Positions 50,771-58,740 of a DNA stretch of 64,000 nucleotides are shown in pieces. Both the position numbers and the translations under genes were made by a program. A model generated the notes under the pieces. That model was not told the DNA's origin. It made no database searches and was given only the letters and a program-made list of their open reading frames with translations. How positions within the stretch are numbered: the first letter of the stretch is position 1; each line of letters opens with the position of its first letter. The DNA comes from Telmatospirillum sp. (lineage in GTDB: Bacteria; Pseudomonadota; Alphaproteobacteria; Rhodospirillales; Magnetospirillaceae): assembly GCA_031291415.1 (NCBI GenBank), contig JARLJB010000175.1, positions 1 through 64,000 on the forward strand, given 5' to 3'.

Positions 50771-51440
50771 TTTCACCGTCGTCCTTCGCAATCTCGACTA
50801 TCTGCTGTGGGGGCGCCTGACGGACGGTGAATTGGGCGGACTGCTGCTGACCGTCGTCATGGCCGTCAGCGCCGGCATCCTGTCTTTGGCTCTAGGCATC
50901 GCACTGGCGATGGTCGCTTGGCGTTGCCAGGCATCCCGCAAGCTTCTATTCCTGTGGGCCGAGCTGATCCGGGGCATCCCGCTCATCTTCGTTATCTTCT
51001 GGCTCTATTTTCTTGTACCGGCCTTGTTCGGTGGCGGCATACCCAATGCGCTGTCGGTAATCCTGGCCTTGGCATGGTTCAGTTCGGCGGCCATCATGCA
51101 TAGCGTTCTGGCTGGACTGCAGTCCTTGCCGCGCAGTCAATACGAAGCCGGCATCGCCTCCGGCCTGGCGGAACATCAGGTTTTGTGTTGGATTCTTCTG
51201 CCGCAGGCCCTGAGAAATCTCATTCCATCATTCGTCGGGCTGTTTGCCTCGCTGATCAAGGACACCTCGCTTGCTTTCATCGTCAACGTTCCTGAGTTGA
51301 CGACGGTGGCAAGCCAAGTGAACAATCGGACGCAACTTTTTCCGACCGAAATATTTCTGTCTATCGCGGCCATGTACTTTGTTTTGTGCGGCGTTCTGTC
51401 GCTGGCGGCGCGCGCCGTTTGTGGTCCCAGTTCGCGATGA
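50760..51440 (+). CDS. Polar amino acid ABC transporter permease 2
   Basis: 226 aa GltK-type permease: AELIRGIPLIFVIFWLYFLVPALFG and SQYEAGIASGLAEHQVLCWILLPQALR. GGAGGGAAA lies just before the ATG, which overlaps the first permease gene by 11 nt. The longer frame upstream is a shadow of that gene. Confidence 0.9.
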   Translation: MGLDFTVVLRNLDYLLWGRLTDGELGGLLLTVVMAVSAGILSLALGIALAMVAWRCQASRKLLFLWAELIRGIPLIFVIFWLYFLVPALFGGGIPNALSVILALAWFSSAAIMHSVLAGLQSLPRSQYEAGIASGLAEHQVLCWILLPQALRNLIPSFVGLFASLIKDTSLAFIVNVPELTTVASQVNNRTQLFPTEIFLSIAAMYFVLCGVLSLAARAVCGPSSR

Positions 51441-51575
51441 CGATATTCCTTTTCGGAAATTCTCAAGATGGCCGATCCCTTTGCTTCTGGCGCCCAGGCA
51501 TCCCGGTAATTCACCCAAATCTTGGTCGCTCGGGAATGATCGGGATAAGCTCAGCCATAAACCTTTCATGTAATG

Positions 51576-51724
51576 TTTATCCGCAGATGACGCAGATTAA
51601 CGCAGATTAGAAGAGAAAATAAATATTACTGTCATATTGAAGGCATCGTAATTTTTATCATCTACGTTTTGTCTTATCGTATATTTTCTATCTGCGTTAA
51701 TCCGTGCCATCTGCGGATAAAATA
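51576..51724. repeat. MITE-like long palindrome with CGCAGAT units
   Basis: About 150 bp inverted repeat: the left arm has TTTATCCGCAGATGACGCAG and GATTAACGCAGATTAG, the right arm their counterpart TCTGCGTTAATCCGTG and CATCTGCGGATAAA. The AT-rich centre has no gene. This repeat type is known from many unrelated bacteria. Confidence 0.6.
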
Positions 51725-51805
51725 AACTAACGGATTGAGGCGTATCGGAAAAGGGTTGGAGGCTTACCCATTCGTTCCGGTGACTATCCCAAGGGATAAG
51801 AATTT

Positions 51806-51912
51806 ACCACGAAGCGCGCCAAGGACGTCAAGAGAACCACGGTATTGCGGCAGTTTGAGCCAACAACGCGGGTTGTCACCGCTGACGGTGCTCTTGGTAC
51901 CCTTTGTGGTCG
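51806..51912. repeat. Dispersed ACCACnAAG/CCAAG inverted repeat
   Basis: ACCACGAAGCGCGCCAAGG on the left pairs loosely with CTCTTGGTACCCTTTGTGGT on the right. Related to the element at 27.3 kb. The rest of the gap to the next gene shows no gene. Confidence 0.45.
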
Positions 51913-52142
51913 TTCCGTTTTTTTGCGTCGGAACGACCGGGACAAGCCATCTCCGTTATAATGGAGGCGACGCCAAGATCTTGGATGTTCTGTCGCCTAT
52001 GGCGGACGTGTTTCCGTTTTATTGGATCAAACGACGGTTCTGGTAGGTCTATCCGTTGCCGCATCTGGCAAAGTCTTCGATAATTTTTCTGCCGACACAG
52101 AAATGTGTCACCCAGTTCAAAGTTGATCGAAAGGACCTCCCG

Positions 52143-52520
52143 ATGATGCCCGCAATGCAAATGCCGATGCCGATGAACATGCCGATGGGCATGATGGGGT
52201 CGATGCCGATGATGGGTGGCGGCATGGGGATGCCGATGCCAATGGGCATGATGCCGATGCAAATGCCGATGGGCATGATGGGGTCAATGCCGATGATGGG
52301 TGGCGGCATGGGAATGCCGATGCCGATGGGCATGATGCCGATGATGATGCCGGCCTGCAAAATGACCGCCGAGATGACTGCTGCCGGCATGGTCTGCACG
52401 ATGATGCCGATGGAAGGCGGCATGACCATGGACATGATGAAGATGTGCTGTGAAAAAATGATGTCCATGATGGCCATGGGCATGCCGATGATGATGATGT
52501 GCATGACTGAGACGAAGTAG
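52143..52520 (+). CDS. Extremely methionine-rich protein (58 Met in 125 residues)
   Basis: 125 aa, 46% methionine. Residues 13-40 and 41-68 are a 28-residue tandem repeat (84 bp in DNA, 52179-52346) made of MPMGMMGSMPMMGGG and MGMPMPMGMM units. The C-terminal half is less repetitive, with KMTAEMTAAGMVC, MDMMKMCCEKMM and five cysteines (72, 85, 102, 103, 120). No signal peptide. AAAGGA lies 7 bp before the ATG. It could bind soft metals such as Cu(I), scavenge oxidants as methionine sulfoxide, or store methionine; none is shown. The surrounding sulfur amino acid genes favour a sulfur-linked role. Confidence 0.75.
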   Translation: MMPAMQMPMPMNMPMGMMGSMPMMGGGMGMPMPMGMMPMQMPMGMMGSMPMMGGGMGMPMPMGMMPMMMPACKMTAEMTAAGMVCTMMPMEGGMTMDMMKMCCEKMMSMMAMGMPMMMMCMTETK

Positions 52521-52534
52521 GCTGGAATTGCTTT

Positions 52535-52565
52535 AGAGCGGTTCGCGCTTCGCTTGAACCGCTCT
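52535..52565. terminator. Bidirectional hairpin between convergent genes
   Basis: Perfect arms AGAGCGGTTC and GAACCGCTCT around an 11 nt loop, between the Met-rich gene and the regulator gene that converge here. No long T-run on either side, so termination strength is uncertain. The stop of the regulator gene lies within its end. Confidence 0.55.
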
Positions 52566-53196
52566 ATCCGATACTTTCGACATAGGTCATGACGAGGTAG
52601 TAAAGGCCTTCGTCATGACCTGGATTACGATAGACGTGGTGGGTATCGGCTTCGAAGACGAGGGCATCGCCGACATCGAGGTGGTGGGTGCTGTGGTTGA
52701 TGTCGACTTCCAACTGGCCCCGGTTCACGACCAGGGTCTCGGTCGTACCCAAAGCGTGGGCACCGGATTCTGCGGTACTATTGGCCGCCAGCCGAAGTTC
52801 GTAAAACTCGACCTTCCGCTGTGAATCGTACGGGAAAAGCGCTCTCGATGAAAAACGGCCGTCCTGCGATAGCAAGACCTTTGCTTCAGCGCGGCGCATG
52901 ACGACCGTCGAACCATTGACGGGCGTTTCGCTGATCAACGCGGCGAAAGGAAGGTCGAGGGAACAGGCGATTTTCCACAGGACATTGATGGTTGGGGCGC
53001 TGCGACCCAGTTCGATCTGACCGAGCATAGCACGGCTGACACCGCTGGCCTTGGCCAGTCTTTCGAGAGACAAGCCTCGGCGCGTCCGCAATCGGCGCAA
53101 ATTCTCACCGACGATGCTGACCAGATTATTCGGCGATCCGGCCTCGGCACTGACAATCATCTGCGTATCTTCGGGCGGCATGCCCTCTCGCGGCAT
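52564..53196 (-). CDS. XRE-family regulator with C-terminal cupin sensor
   Basis: 210 aa. DNA-binding helix-turn-helix at about 28-80 (LRRLRTRRGLSLERLAKASG, SRAMLGQIELGRSAPTINVL), cupin domain from about 125 (YELRLAANSTAESGAHALG, DVGDALVFEADTHHVYRNPG). Such proteins sense a small molecule in the cupin. It is directly downstream of a microprotein gene (4 bp gap) and upstream-adjacent to the sulfur-assimilation operon on the same strand, so it may control that operon or the Met-rich gene. Confidence 0.88.
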   Translation of the reverse strand: MPREGMPPEDTQMIVSAEAGSPNNLVSIVGENLRRLRTRRGLSLERLAKASGVSRAMLGQIELGRSAPTINVLWKIACSLDLPFAALISETPVNGSTVVMRRAEAKVLLSQDGRFSSRALFPYDSQRKVEFYELRLAANSTAESGAHALGTTETLVVNRGQLEVDINHSTHHLDVGDALVFEADTHHVYRNPGHDEGLYYLVMTYVESIG

Positions 53197-53200
53197 TACG

Positions 53201-53365
53201 TCACATGACCTGCCAGTAGGGGAGAATAAACCACGTCGGAATGGGACACCATACGACTATCGATTGTGGCTGCGGCACCGACGAAGCCGCAGCATTCTGG
53301 CGGTCCTCCTGTCGACGTCGGCGAAATTCCCCAAGATCAATAACTACGGCATTCGTCTGAGCCAT
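53201..53365 (-). CDS. Microprotein with VWCPIPxWF motif, copy 1
   Basis: 54 aa: begins MAQTNAVVIDLGEFRRRR and ends VVWCPIPTWFILPYWQVM. A paralogue of the same design occurs at 59.5 kb, which strongly supports coding. No family recognised. It is the first gene before the XRE-cupin regulator and has a good promoter 34 bp upstream of its ATG. Basic centre and a Trp/Cys/Pro-rich end suggest a binding or interaction peptide rather than an enzyme; a regulatory leader role is also possible. Confidence 0.7.
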   Translation of the reverse strand: MAQTNAVVIDLGEFRRRRQEDRQNAAASSVPQPQSIVVWCPIPTWFILPYWQVM

Positions 53366-53398
53366 CACAGCTGTCCAGCGTATTATTCTACTAAACGA

Positions 53399-53427
53399 AT
53401 CGTATTGATAACGGTGGGTCTTGTCAA
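53399..53427 (-). promoter_or_regulatory. Sigma70-type promoter of microprotein 1 and regulator
   Basis: TTGACA (53422-53427), 17 bp spacer, TACGAT (53399-53404) on the minus strand. The spacer ends GTTATCAA, resembling the corresponding promoter of microprotein 2. Confidence 0.6.
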
Positions 53428-53551
53428 GAATTGTGTAGTTGTATGTTAAATAACATTTATATAACGTATAATTTAGTCGATAAGGCCCGTCCGGGCGGCC
53501 CATCTGCGGATGTGCCGCCCGAGAGCAGGTGCCGATTAATGGCCTGATTTC

Positions 53552-55876
53552 TTACGATTTCTCGATCAATACCGACCACACGTCGCCGATCTGCACCTGT
53601 TCCAGAACCTTGTGGCCTTCTTCCGCCACCGAGCGCGGCACGTTGCGAATCGGAGCGCCGTCACCGAGGATGACCCTCAGCTTCTGACCGGACGTCATGG
53701 TCTCGAGATCGAGCTTTACCCTGACAAAATTCATGGGGCAGGCGACGGTGCGGTAGTCCCGTTCGACGTCGGCCTTGAGAGGAACCGGAGCGGCGGCAGG
53801 TTTTGTCGTCTCGGCGGGGAACCGCAGCGAATTGTCCATCGATTGGTACAGCGCCTCGACGGCGGCGAGCAGGGCGGATATCTCTGCCCTCTGATTGTCT
53901 ACTGCCGCGCGGTCATGTCGCGCCGTGGCGGTAATGACCGTTTCGAATTTTTTATCGACCAGTCCGGCCTGGATGAAATGTTGGTTGAATTTCTGGAAAA
54001 CCGAAGCATCTGTTTCGGCCTCGATACCACGCGTGATGAGAAGCGCCCGGGCCGAAAGCAGCGCGATCTGGTACAGGGACTCGTCCTGTCTTTCGCTATC
54101 GGCAGAGCTGTCCGCCAGAAGCTGCCTGGCCTTCCTCAGATCGACTTCGATGAGATCGAACAGGCCGGCCGAGCATTCGCCGATACCGCGTCCGACCAGC
54201 GAGAAGGCTTCGTCGGCTCCCCAGTCGTAATAATAATTCTTGTCGTCCTCGAAAGCAGGAACATCGGCGAAGGTCTCGGCCAGCGAGCGGAGTTCCTGTT
54301 CGCCTTCGCCATCGAAATAGTCGGCGAAGGAGGTCCATGCCGGTTTCTTTGCAAGCCAGAGCGTCAGCGCCTTTTCGACGAAGGGCGGCAGGTCGCGGGC
54401 GGCTATCCGTCCGATCTGGTGTCCCAGTCGCGCGTCACCTTCGGCCAGCCGCGCCCCGGCGACCACGACATAGGCCGGGTACATGCGTTGGTCCTGGCGG
54501 GCGGCATTTCCAAAAAAGCCGAGATCAGCCAACATGTGCTGACCGCAGGAGTTCGGGCAGCCCGAAAGATTGAGCCGGAAGTCTCCGATCGCATCCTGTG
54601 CGAGTTCCGACTTCGCCAGTCGCCTGGCGATGGCGCTCAAGGCTCCACGCGGCAGGCAGATGCCCAATTTGCAGGTGTTCGCGCCGGTGCAGGCTGTGGC
54701 GTTGGCGATCAGGCGGGACGGAGAGGCGGTGTCGCCAAGATTCCGCAGGGCCTTCCACAGGGTGCCGAGATAGTTTTCCGGAATATTGCGCAAGCGCAGA
54801 TTTTGCCCGAAGGTGGCGCGGATCGTCTGCGGCCCCAAGGGGGTCAACAACGCTGCGAGTTTAAGGACATCCTCGTTTTTGATGTTGCCGAGAAAGATCG
54901 GTACCAACACGGAAACCAGGCCGGTCTGACGTTGTGCTTCGACGAAGCGCGCCTTCCAGAGGTCGAATTCCGGATCATCGATCGTCTCGAGCGCAAGTGG
55001 TGGCGGTGTAACGGCGTCTTGCGGCGCTTCGATGTCGAGCGGTGGCGTGCCGGCCAGACGAAGCTGATCGACTTCCTGTTCGTAGAGCTCGCGGAACCGC
55101 GCCTCGCCGGCGGTCTTCCATAAAAACCGCAGGCGGGCGGCATGGCGGTTTTTGCGGTTGCCATGCTTGTCGAAGAGCCGCTTGACCGCCTCCGCCACCA
55201 GATAAACATCGGAAGCGGGAATAAAGTCATGCAGCAGATGCCCAACTTCGGGTTTGTTGCCCATGCCGCCGGCGACGAAAACACGGAAACCCTTCACGCC
55301 GTTCTCGGTGCGGGCGACATAGCCGACGTCGTTGAATTGGGCATAGGCGGTATCGGCCGGGGAATTGGAAAAGGCGAACTTCAGTTTACGCGGCAACAGC
55401 CAGGAGTCGGCCTCGGCAATCAGTCGGCTGGTCAGTGCGAAGGCGTAGGGACTGGGATCGAACACTTCGTCGAGGCCGGTCCCGGCGTCGGGGGAGACGA
55501 TGATGTTGCGAACCGTGTTGCCGCCGCCGCCGCGGCTGGACAGGCCGCATGCCAACAACTCGCGCATGACGGAGGTCACATCGTCCAGTGCCAGGTCGTG
55601 TATCTGGAATTCCTGGCGCGTCGTCACGTGGATGAAACTGCCACCGTGGCGGGCCGAGGTCTCGGCGATGGCTTTGAATTGAGCCGGAGTGAGCGCGCCG
55701 CCGGTCGTCCGGACGCGTACCATGTAGGTTCCGTCCTGGCGCTGTTCGTAGCAGCCGAACGGCACCCGGCGCGCTTTCATGGTCGCCGCATCCAGCTCGC
55801 CTCGCTTGAACTGGCCGATATAGCTGTCGAGCTCGGCCAGTTCGGCTGAGAGAGTAGCGGGGATCTGGTAAAACAT
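53552..55876 (-). CDS. Sulfite/nitrite reductase fused to HEPN-like and TusA-like domains
   Basis: 774 aa. Residues 1 to about 550 are a siroheme sulfite/nitrite reductase: TTRQEFQIHDL, GMGNKPEVG, and siroheme-4Fe4S cysteines C396, C402, C440 and C444 (ACTGANTCKLG, LSGCPNSCGQH). A helical region (about 575-680) resembles HEPN-type domains. The last about 74 residues resemble the sulfur carrier TusA, with Cys713-Pro in VACPMNFVRVKL. It likely makes sulfide for the thiocarboxylate pathway encoded upstream in the same operon, and the tail could pass sulfur to HcyS. Start overlaps the hcyD stop (TGATG); AAGGAG present. Confidence 0.9.
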   Translation of the reverse strand: MFYQIPATLSAELAELDSYIGQFKRGELDAATMKARRVPFGCYEQRQDGTYMVRVRTTGGALTPAQFKAIAETSARHGGSFIHVTTRQEFQIHDLALDDVTSVMRELLACGLSSRGGGGNTVRNIIVSPDAGTGLDEVFDPSPYAFALTSRLIAEADSWLLPRKLKFAFSNSPADTAYAQFNDVGYVARTENGVKGFRVFVAGGMGNKPEVGHLLHDFIPASDVYLVAEAVKRLFDKHGNRKNRHAARLRFLWKTAGEARFRELYEQEVDQLRLAGTPPLDIEAPQDAVTPPPLALETIDDPEFDLWKARFVEAQRQTGLVSVLVPIFLGNIKNEDVLKLAALLTPLGPQTIRATFGQNLRLRNIPENYLGTLWKALRNLGDTASPSRLIANATACTGANTCKLGICLPRGALSAIARRLAKSELAQDAIGDFRLNLSGCPNSCGQHMLADLGFFGNAARQDQRMYPAYVVVAGARLAEGDARLGHQIGRIAARDLPPFVEKALTLWLAKKPAWTSFADYFDGEGEQELRSLAETFADVPAFEDDKNYYYDWGADEAFSLVGRGIGECSAGLFDLIEVDLRKARQLLADSSADSERQDESLYQIALLSARALLITRGIEAETDASVFQKFNQHFIQAGLVDKKFETVITATARHDRAAVDNQRAEISALLAAVEALYQSMDNSLRFPAETTKPAAAPVPLKADVERDYRTVACPMNFVRVKLDLETMTSGQKLRVILGDGAPIRNVPRSVAEEGHKVLEQVQIGDVWSVLIEKS

Positions 55877-56292
55877 CAGTGCTCCTTCCCGATTGCCGCT
55901 CCGGCGACGGCAATCGATTCCTCTTCGACTTTTCTCAGGATCGTAAACGCCTTGACCACGGGTTGCGGGGACGCAAGCGAGACGATGACATAACTGAGCG
56001 ACGGATCGATTGCCAGGCGGATATCCTCTTCAGACATGCGTGCCGGACTGGCCGGGTGACTGTGATAGACGGCGCGCAGCCGGTAGCCGTCCAGGCGCAT
56101 CGCCCGAACCGCGGCGAACTGTTCCGCCGGCAGCAGGCTGAAATGTTCGGCCGAGGCGTCGGCGTTGGTAAGCCGGAACACTTTGGATGTCACGCCGTCT
56201 TTCTCCGCCAGGTAACCGCAGGCTTCGATCGGGGCCTGTTCGCGGGCGTGGGCGATGATCGTGGTCAAGACATCGGGCGTCACCGTCAGCAT
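55876..56292 (-). CDS. hcyD: JAMM metalloprotease, HcyD-like
   Basis: 138 aa Mov34/MPN protein with an intact JAMM zinc site: Glu23 (PIEACGYL), His77 and His79, Ser87 and Asp90 in HSHPASPARMSEED. In Wolinella the equivalent enzyme trims residues from the sulfur carrier HcyS to expose the C-terminal Gly-Gly. Here the carrier ends GGGSSR, so trimming is needed. Overlaps both neighbours by one base (TGATG). Confidence 0.88.
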   Translation of the reverse strand: MLTVTPDVLTTIIAHAREQAPIEACGYLAEKDGVTSKVFRLTNADASAEHFSLLPAEQFAAVRAMRLDGYRLRAVYHSHPASPARMSEEDIRLAIDPSLSYVIVSLASPQPVVKAFTILRKVEEESIAVAGAAIGKEH

Positions 56293-57110
56293 CAGGGGGC
56301 TCCCGCGGCTCTAAGGTCGCATGACGGCTGTTCTTCGTCGACCAGTTCGCGGATTCGGGCATTTTCGCCGCAGACCGCGCAACGGCGGTTGCGATGGACG
56401 GGGACCTTGCGGAAATTCATCTCCTTGGCATCGAAGGTCAGCAAGGTATTGGTGAGAAGCGTGCCCGCTCCGGTGATGAACTTCAGCGTTTCGGCAGCCT
56501 GGATCGTTCCCAGCATGCCGGCAACGGCGCCAAGGATACCGGCCTGCGAACAGGTGGGGACGGCGTCCTTCGGCGGCGGCGCGGCGAACACGCAACGATA
56601 ACAGGCGGTTTCACCGGGAAGCACGGTCATCGTCTGACCCTGGAATCTCAAAATACCGCCATGGGAAAATGGAATGCGGTCGAGAACGCAGGCGTCATTG
56701 ATCAGAAATTTGGCGGCGAAACTGTCGGTGCCGTCGATGACGAAGTCATAGTCGCGGATGATATTCCGGATATTGTCGGCGACCAGGTATTCCTTGTAGG
56801 GGCGGACCGTGATATCCGGGTTGAGGGACTGCATCTTCCGGGCCGCCGAGTCGACTTTCGGCTGTCCGACATCCGGCGTGAAATGGATGATCTGCCGCTG
56901 CAGATTGGAAAGATCGACGGTGTCGGCGTCGGCGATACCGATCGTGCCCACTCCGGCGGCGGCGAGATAAAGCGCGATCGGTGAACCGAGGCCACCGGCC
57001 CCGACGATCAGGACTTTGGCATTGAAAAGCTTCTGCTGACCTTTCACGCCGACGTCCTTCAAAAGAATATTGCGGCTGTAGCGGGTCAGCCGATCGTCGG
57101 TGAAGTCCAT
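56292..57110 (-). CDS. hcyF: MoeB/ThiF-family adenylyltransferase, HcyF-like
   Basis: 272 aa. Opens RYSRNILLKDVGVKGQQKL, then nucleotide loop LIVGAGGLGSPIALYLAAAGVG, DLSNLQRQIIH, YDFVIDGTDSF, CYRCVF and zinc-type CAVCGE. Activates the carrier C-terminus as an acyl-adenylate for sulfur transfer. The ATG shares its A with the metY stop (TGATG); upstream codons overlap metY and are a shadow. Confidence 0.9.
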   Translation of the reverse strand: MDFTDDRLTRYSRNILLKDVGVKGQQKLFNAKVLIVGAGGLGSPIALYLAAAGVGTIGIADADTVDLSNLQRQIIHFTPDVGQPKVDSAARKMQSLNPDITVRPYKEYLVADNIRNIIRDYDFVIDGTDSFAAKFLINDACVLDRIPFSHGGILRFQGQTMTVLPGETACYRCVFAAPPPKDAVPTCSQAGILGAVAGMLGTIQAAETLKFITGAGTLLTNTLLTFDAKEMNFRKVPVHRNRRCAVCGENARIRELVDEEQPSCDLRAAGAP

Positions 57111-58372
57111 CAAGCGTCCTCTTTTTGTAATGCGGCGATCTCGACGGCGGCGAATCCCCGTTCGAGATCGGTGATCAGGTCTTCGTCGTCTTCGATGCCG
57201 ACCGACAGGCGGAGCATCGCATCGCCGACCCCCATCGCCGCCTTTTCCTCGGCGTCGAACTCGCAAAAGATGGTGGAGGCCGGGTGCAGGATGAGCGTTT
57301 TGTTATCGTGAATGTTGGTCGCCCTGCGGATCGTCTGCAGCGCGTCCATGAACGCGAAGCAGGCCTTCCTGTCCGACAGGGAAAATGTCAGGATGCCGCC
57401 GAATCCCTTTGATAGAAGCCTTTTCGCGGTCGCGTGCGATGGGGAAGTCTCCAGTCCAGGATAGTTGACGGTGCTTACCTCGGGACGGTTTTTCAGCCAG
57501 CGGGCCAGCCTCAGCGTGTTGGCGCAGCTTCGCTCGATCCTGAGGCCCATCGTTTCCAGTCCCAGGACTTGCAGATAGGCGTTATGTGGCGCCATGCAGG
57601 CTCCGAGGTCGCGATAGACTGTATGGCGCAGAGCCGCGATGAAGGCATGCGGGCCGTAGCGCCGCGCCGCCTCTTTGAGCCGTGGCGCCTGTTTCCAGTC
57701 GAAGATGCCGTTGTCGACGATCAATCCGCCGATCGTCGTGGCACCGCCTGACATGTATTTGGTGCTGGAAATCACTTCGACATCGACGCCGAAATTTCGG
57801 GACGGGAACAGATAGGGCGTGGTGGCCGTGCCATCGGCGATCACCGGCACGCCATTTTCATGGGCGATGGCAGCGATAAGCTCGATGTCGGCGACCTCGA
57901 GCTGCGGGTTGGTGATCGTCTCGAGAAAGACGGCGCGAGTGTTTCCGTCGATTGCCGCGGCGACACTCTCGGGACGCAGAAAATCGGCGTAGCGGACCTC
58001 GAGCCCCCAGGGACCCAGCGTGTTCTGGAACAGCGAGAGGGTATTGCCGAACAAAAAGCGCGTGGTGACGATGTTGGTCCCGGCGCCGGCCAAGGCCATG
58101 ATGGTGTTGCTGATGGCCGCCATCCCCGACGACACGGCGACTACACCTTTGGCGCCAGCCAGAAAGGCGACGCGCTCTTCGAGCTCCTGTACCGTGGGGT
58201 TGGACACCCGCGTGTAAGAGTGGGCGGCTAGCCGCCCTTCGAAAGCCTTCTCTATGTCGGTGGATTTTGCGAACTCGAAGGCGACGCTGTCGTAGACGGG
58301 GCCGCGCAAGGTGCCATGTGCCGAGGTCCTTCCGGGAATTCCATGGACGGCCTTGGTGACAAATCCCGTCAT
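57110..58372 (-). CDS. metY: O-acetylhomoserine sulfhydrylase
   Basis: 420 aa Cys/Met-metabolism PLP enzyme with intact Lys205 in ISSTKYMSGG, plus HSYTRVSNPT, SSGMAAISNT and ETITNPQLEVADI. C-terminal LRLSVGIEDDEDLITDLE fits. In the Wolinella pathway this enzyme uses the HcyS thiocarboxylate as sulfur donor to make homocysteine from O-acetylhomoserine. The ATG overlaps the hcyS stop by 4 nt. Confidence 0.92.
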   Translation of the reverse strand: MTGFVTKAVHGIPGRTSAHGTLRGPVYDSVAFEFAKSTDIEKAFEGRLAAHSYTRVSNPTVQELEERVAFLAGAKGVVAVSSGMAAISNTIMALAGAGTNIVTTRFLFGNTLSLFQNTLGPWGLEVRYADFLRPESVAAAIDGNTRAVFLETITNPQLEVADIELIAAIAHENGVPVIADGTATTPYLFPSRNFGVDVEVISSTKYMSGGATTIGGLIVDNGIFDWKQAPRLKEAARRYGPHAFIAALRHTVYRDLGACMAPHNAYLQVLGLETMGLRIERSCANTLRLARWLKNRPEVSTVNYPGLETSPSHATAKRLLSKGFGGILTFSLSDRKACFAFMDALQTIRRATNIHDNKTLILHPASTIFCEFDAEEKAAMGVGDAMLRLSVGIEDDEDLITDLERGFAAVEIAALQKEDA

Positions 58373-58584
58373 CGGGACGATCCACCGCCCAGGAAGTAGA
58401 GAAAATCGACCTCGTCGTCCGGCTTGAGATCAACGGTCGAATAGTCGTTGGGATCGACGAATTCACCGTTTACCTGGACGGAAACCGTCTCGATCGCCTG
58501 CACCCCGTTGCTGGAGAGAATTTCGCTGAGGGACGGGCGTGGGGCCGCCACCTCATAGCGCTCACCATTGACTTTGATGATCAT
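58369..58584 (-). CDS. hcyS: ThiS/MoaD-like sulfur carrier, HcyS-like
   Basis: 71 aa beta-grasp carrier: MIIKVNGERYEVAAPRPSL, VQVNGEFVDPNDYSTVDLKP and DEVDFLYFLGGGSSR. Canonical carriers end in Gly-Gly; here Ser-Ser-Arg follows GGG and must be removed, which explains the JAMM protease in the operon. The ATG with AAGGCGAC upstream was chosen over one seven codons earlier. First gene of the operon; the AT-rich 160 bp upstream has no clear promoter. Confidence 0.9.
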   Translation of the reverse strand: MIIKVNGERYEVAAPRPSLSEILSSNGVQAIETVSVQVNGEFVDPNDYSTVDLKPDDEVDFLYFLGGGSSR

Positions 58585-58740
58585 GTCGCCTTGGATTCCG
58601 TTCAATTTCTAGATGTTCCGTCCTGCCGACATCAGGCTGCAAACTGAACTGTATAATGTCAATGAGAAATATAAGGAAATATGTGCAAACGCACACAACA
58701 ACAACAATTTTATGTAAAAAATAGACGAGGGACGACCACC

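Noticed and set aside
52143-52346. CRISPR-like repeat array
   Set aside because: Only two adjacent 84 bp units with no spacers; it is an in-frame coding repeat.
52049-52504. Ile/Met-rich minus-strand frame opposite the Met-rich gene
   Set aside because: Antisense of ATG-rich repeats automatically gives CAT/ATC codons; it lacks a binding site, while the plus frame has one.
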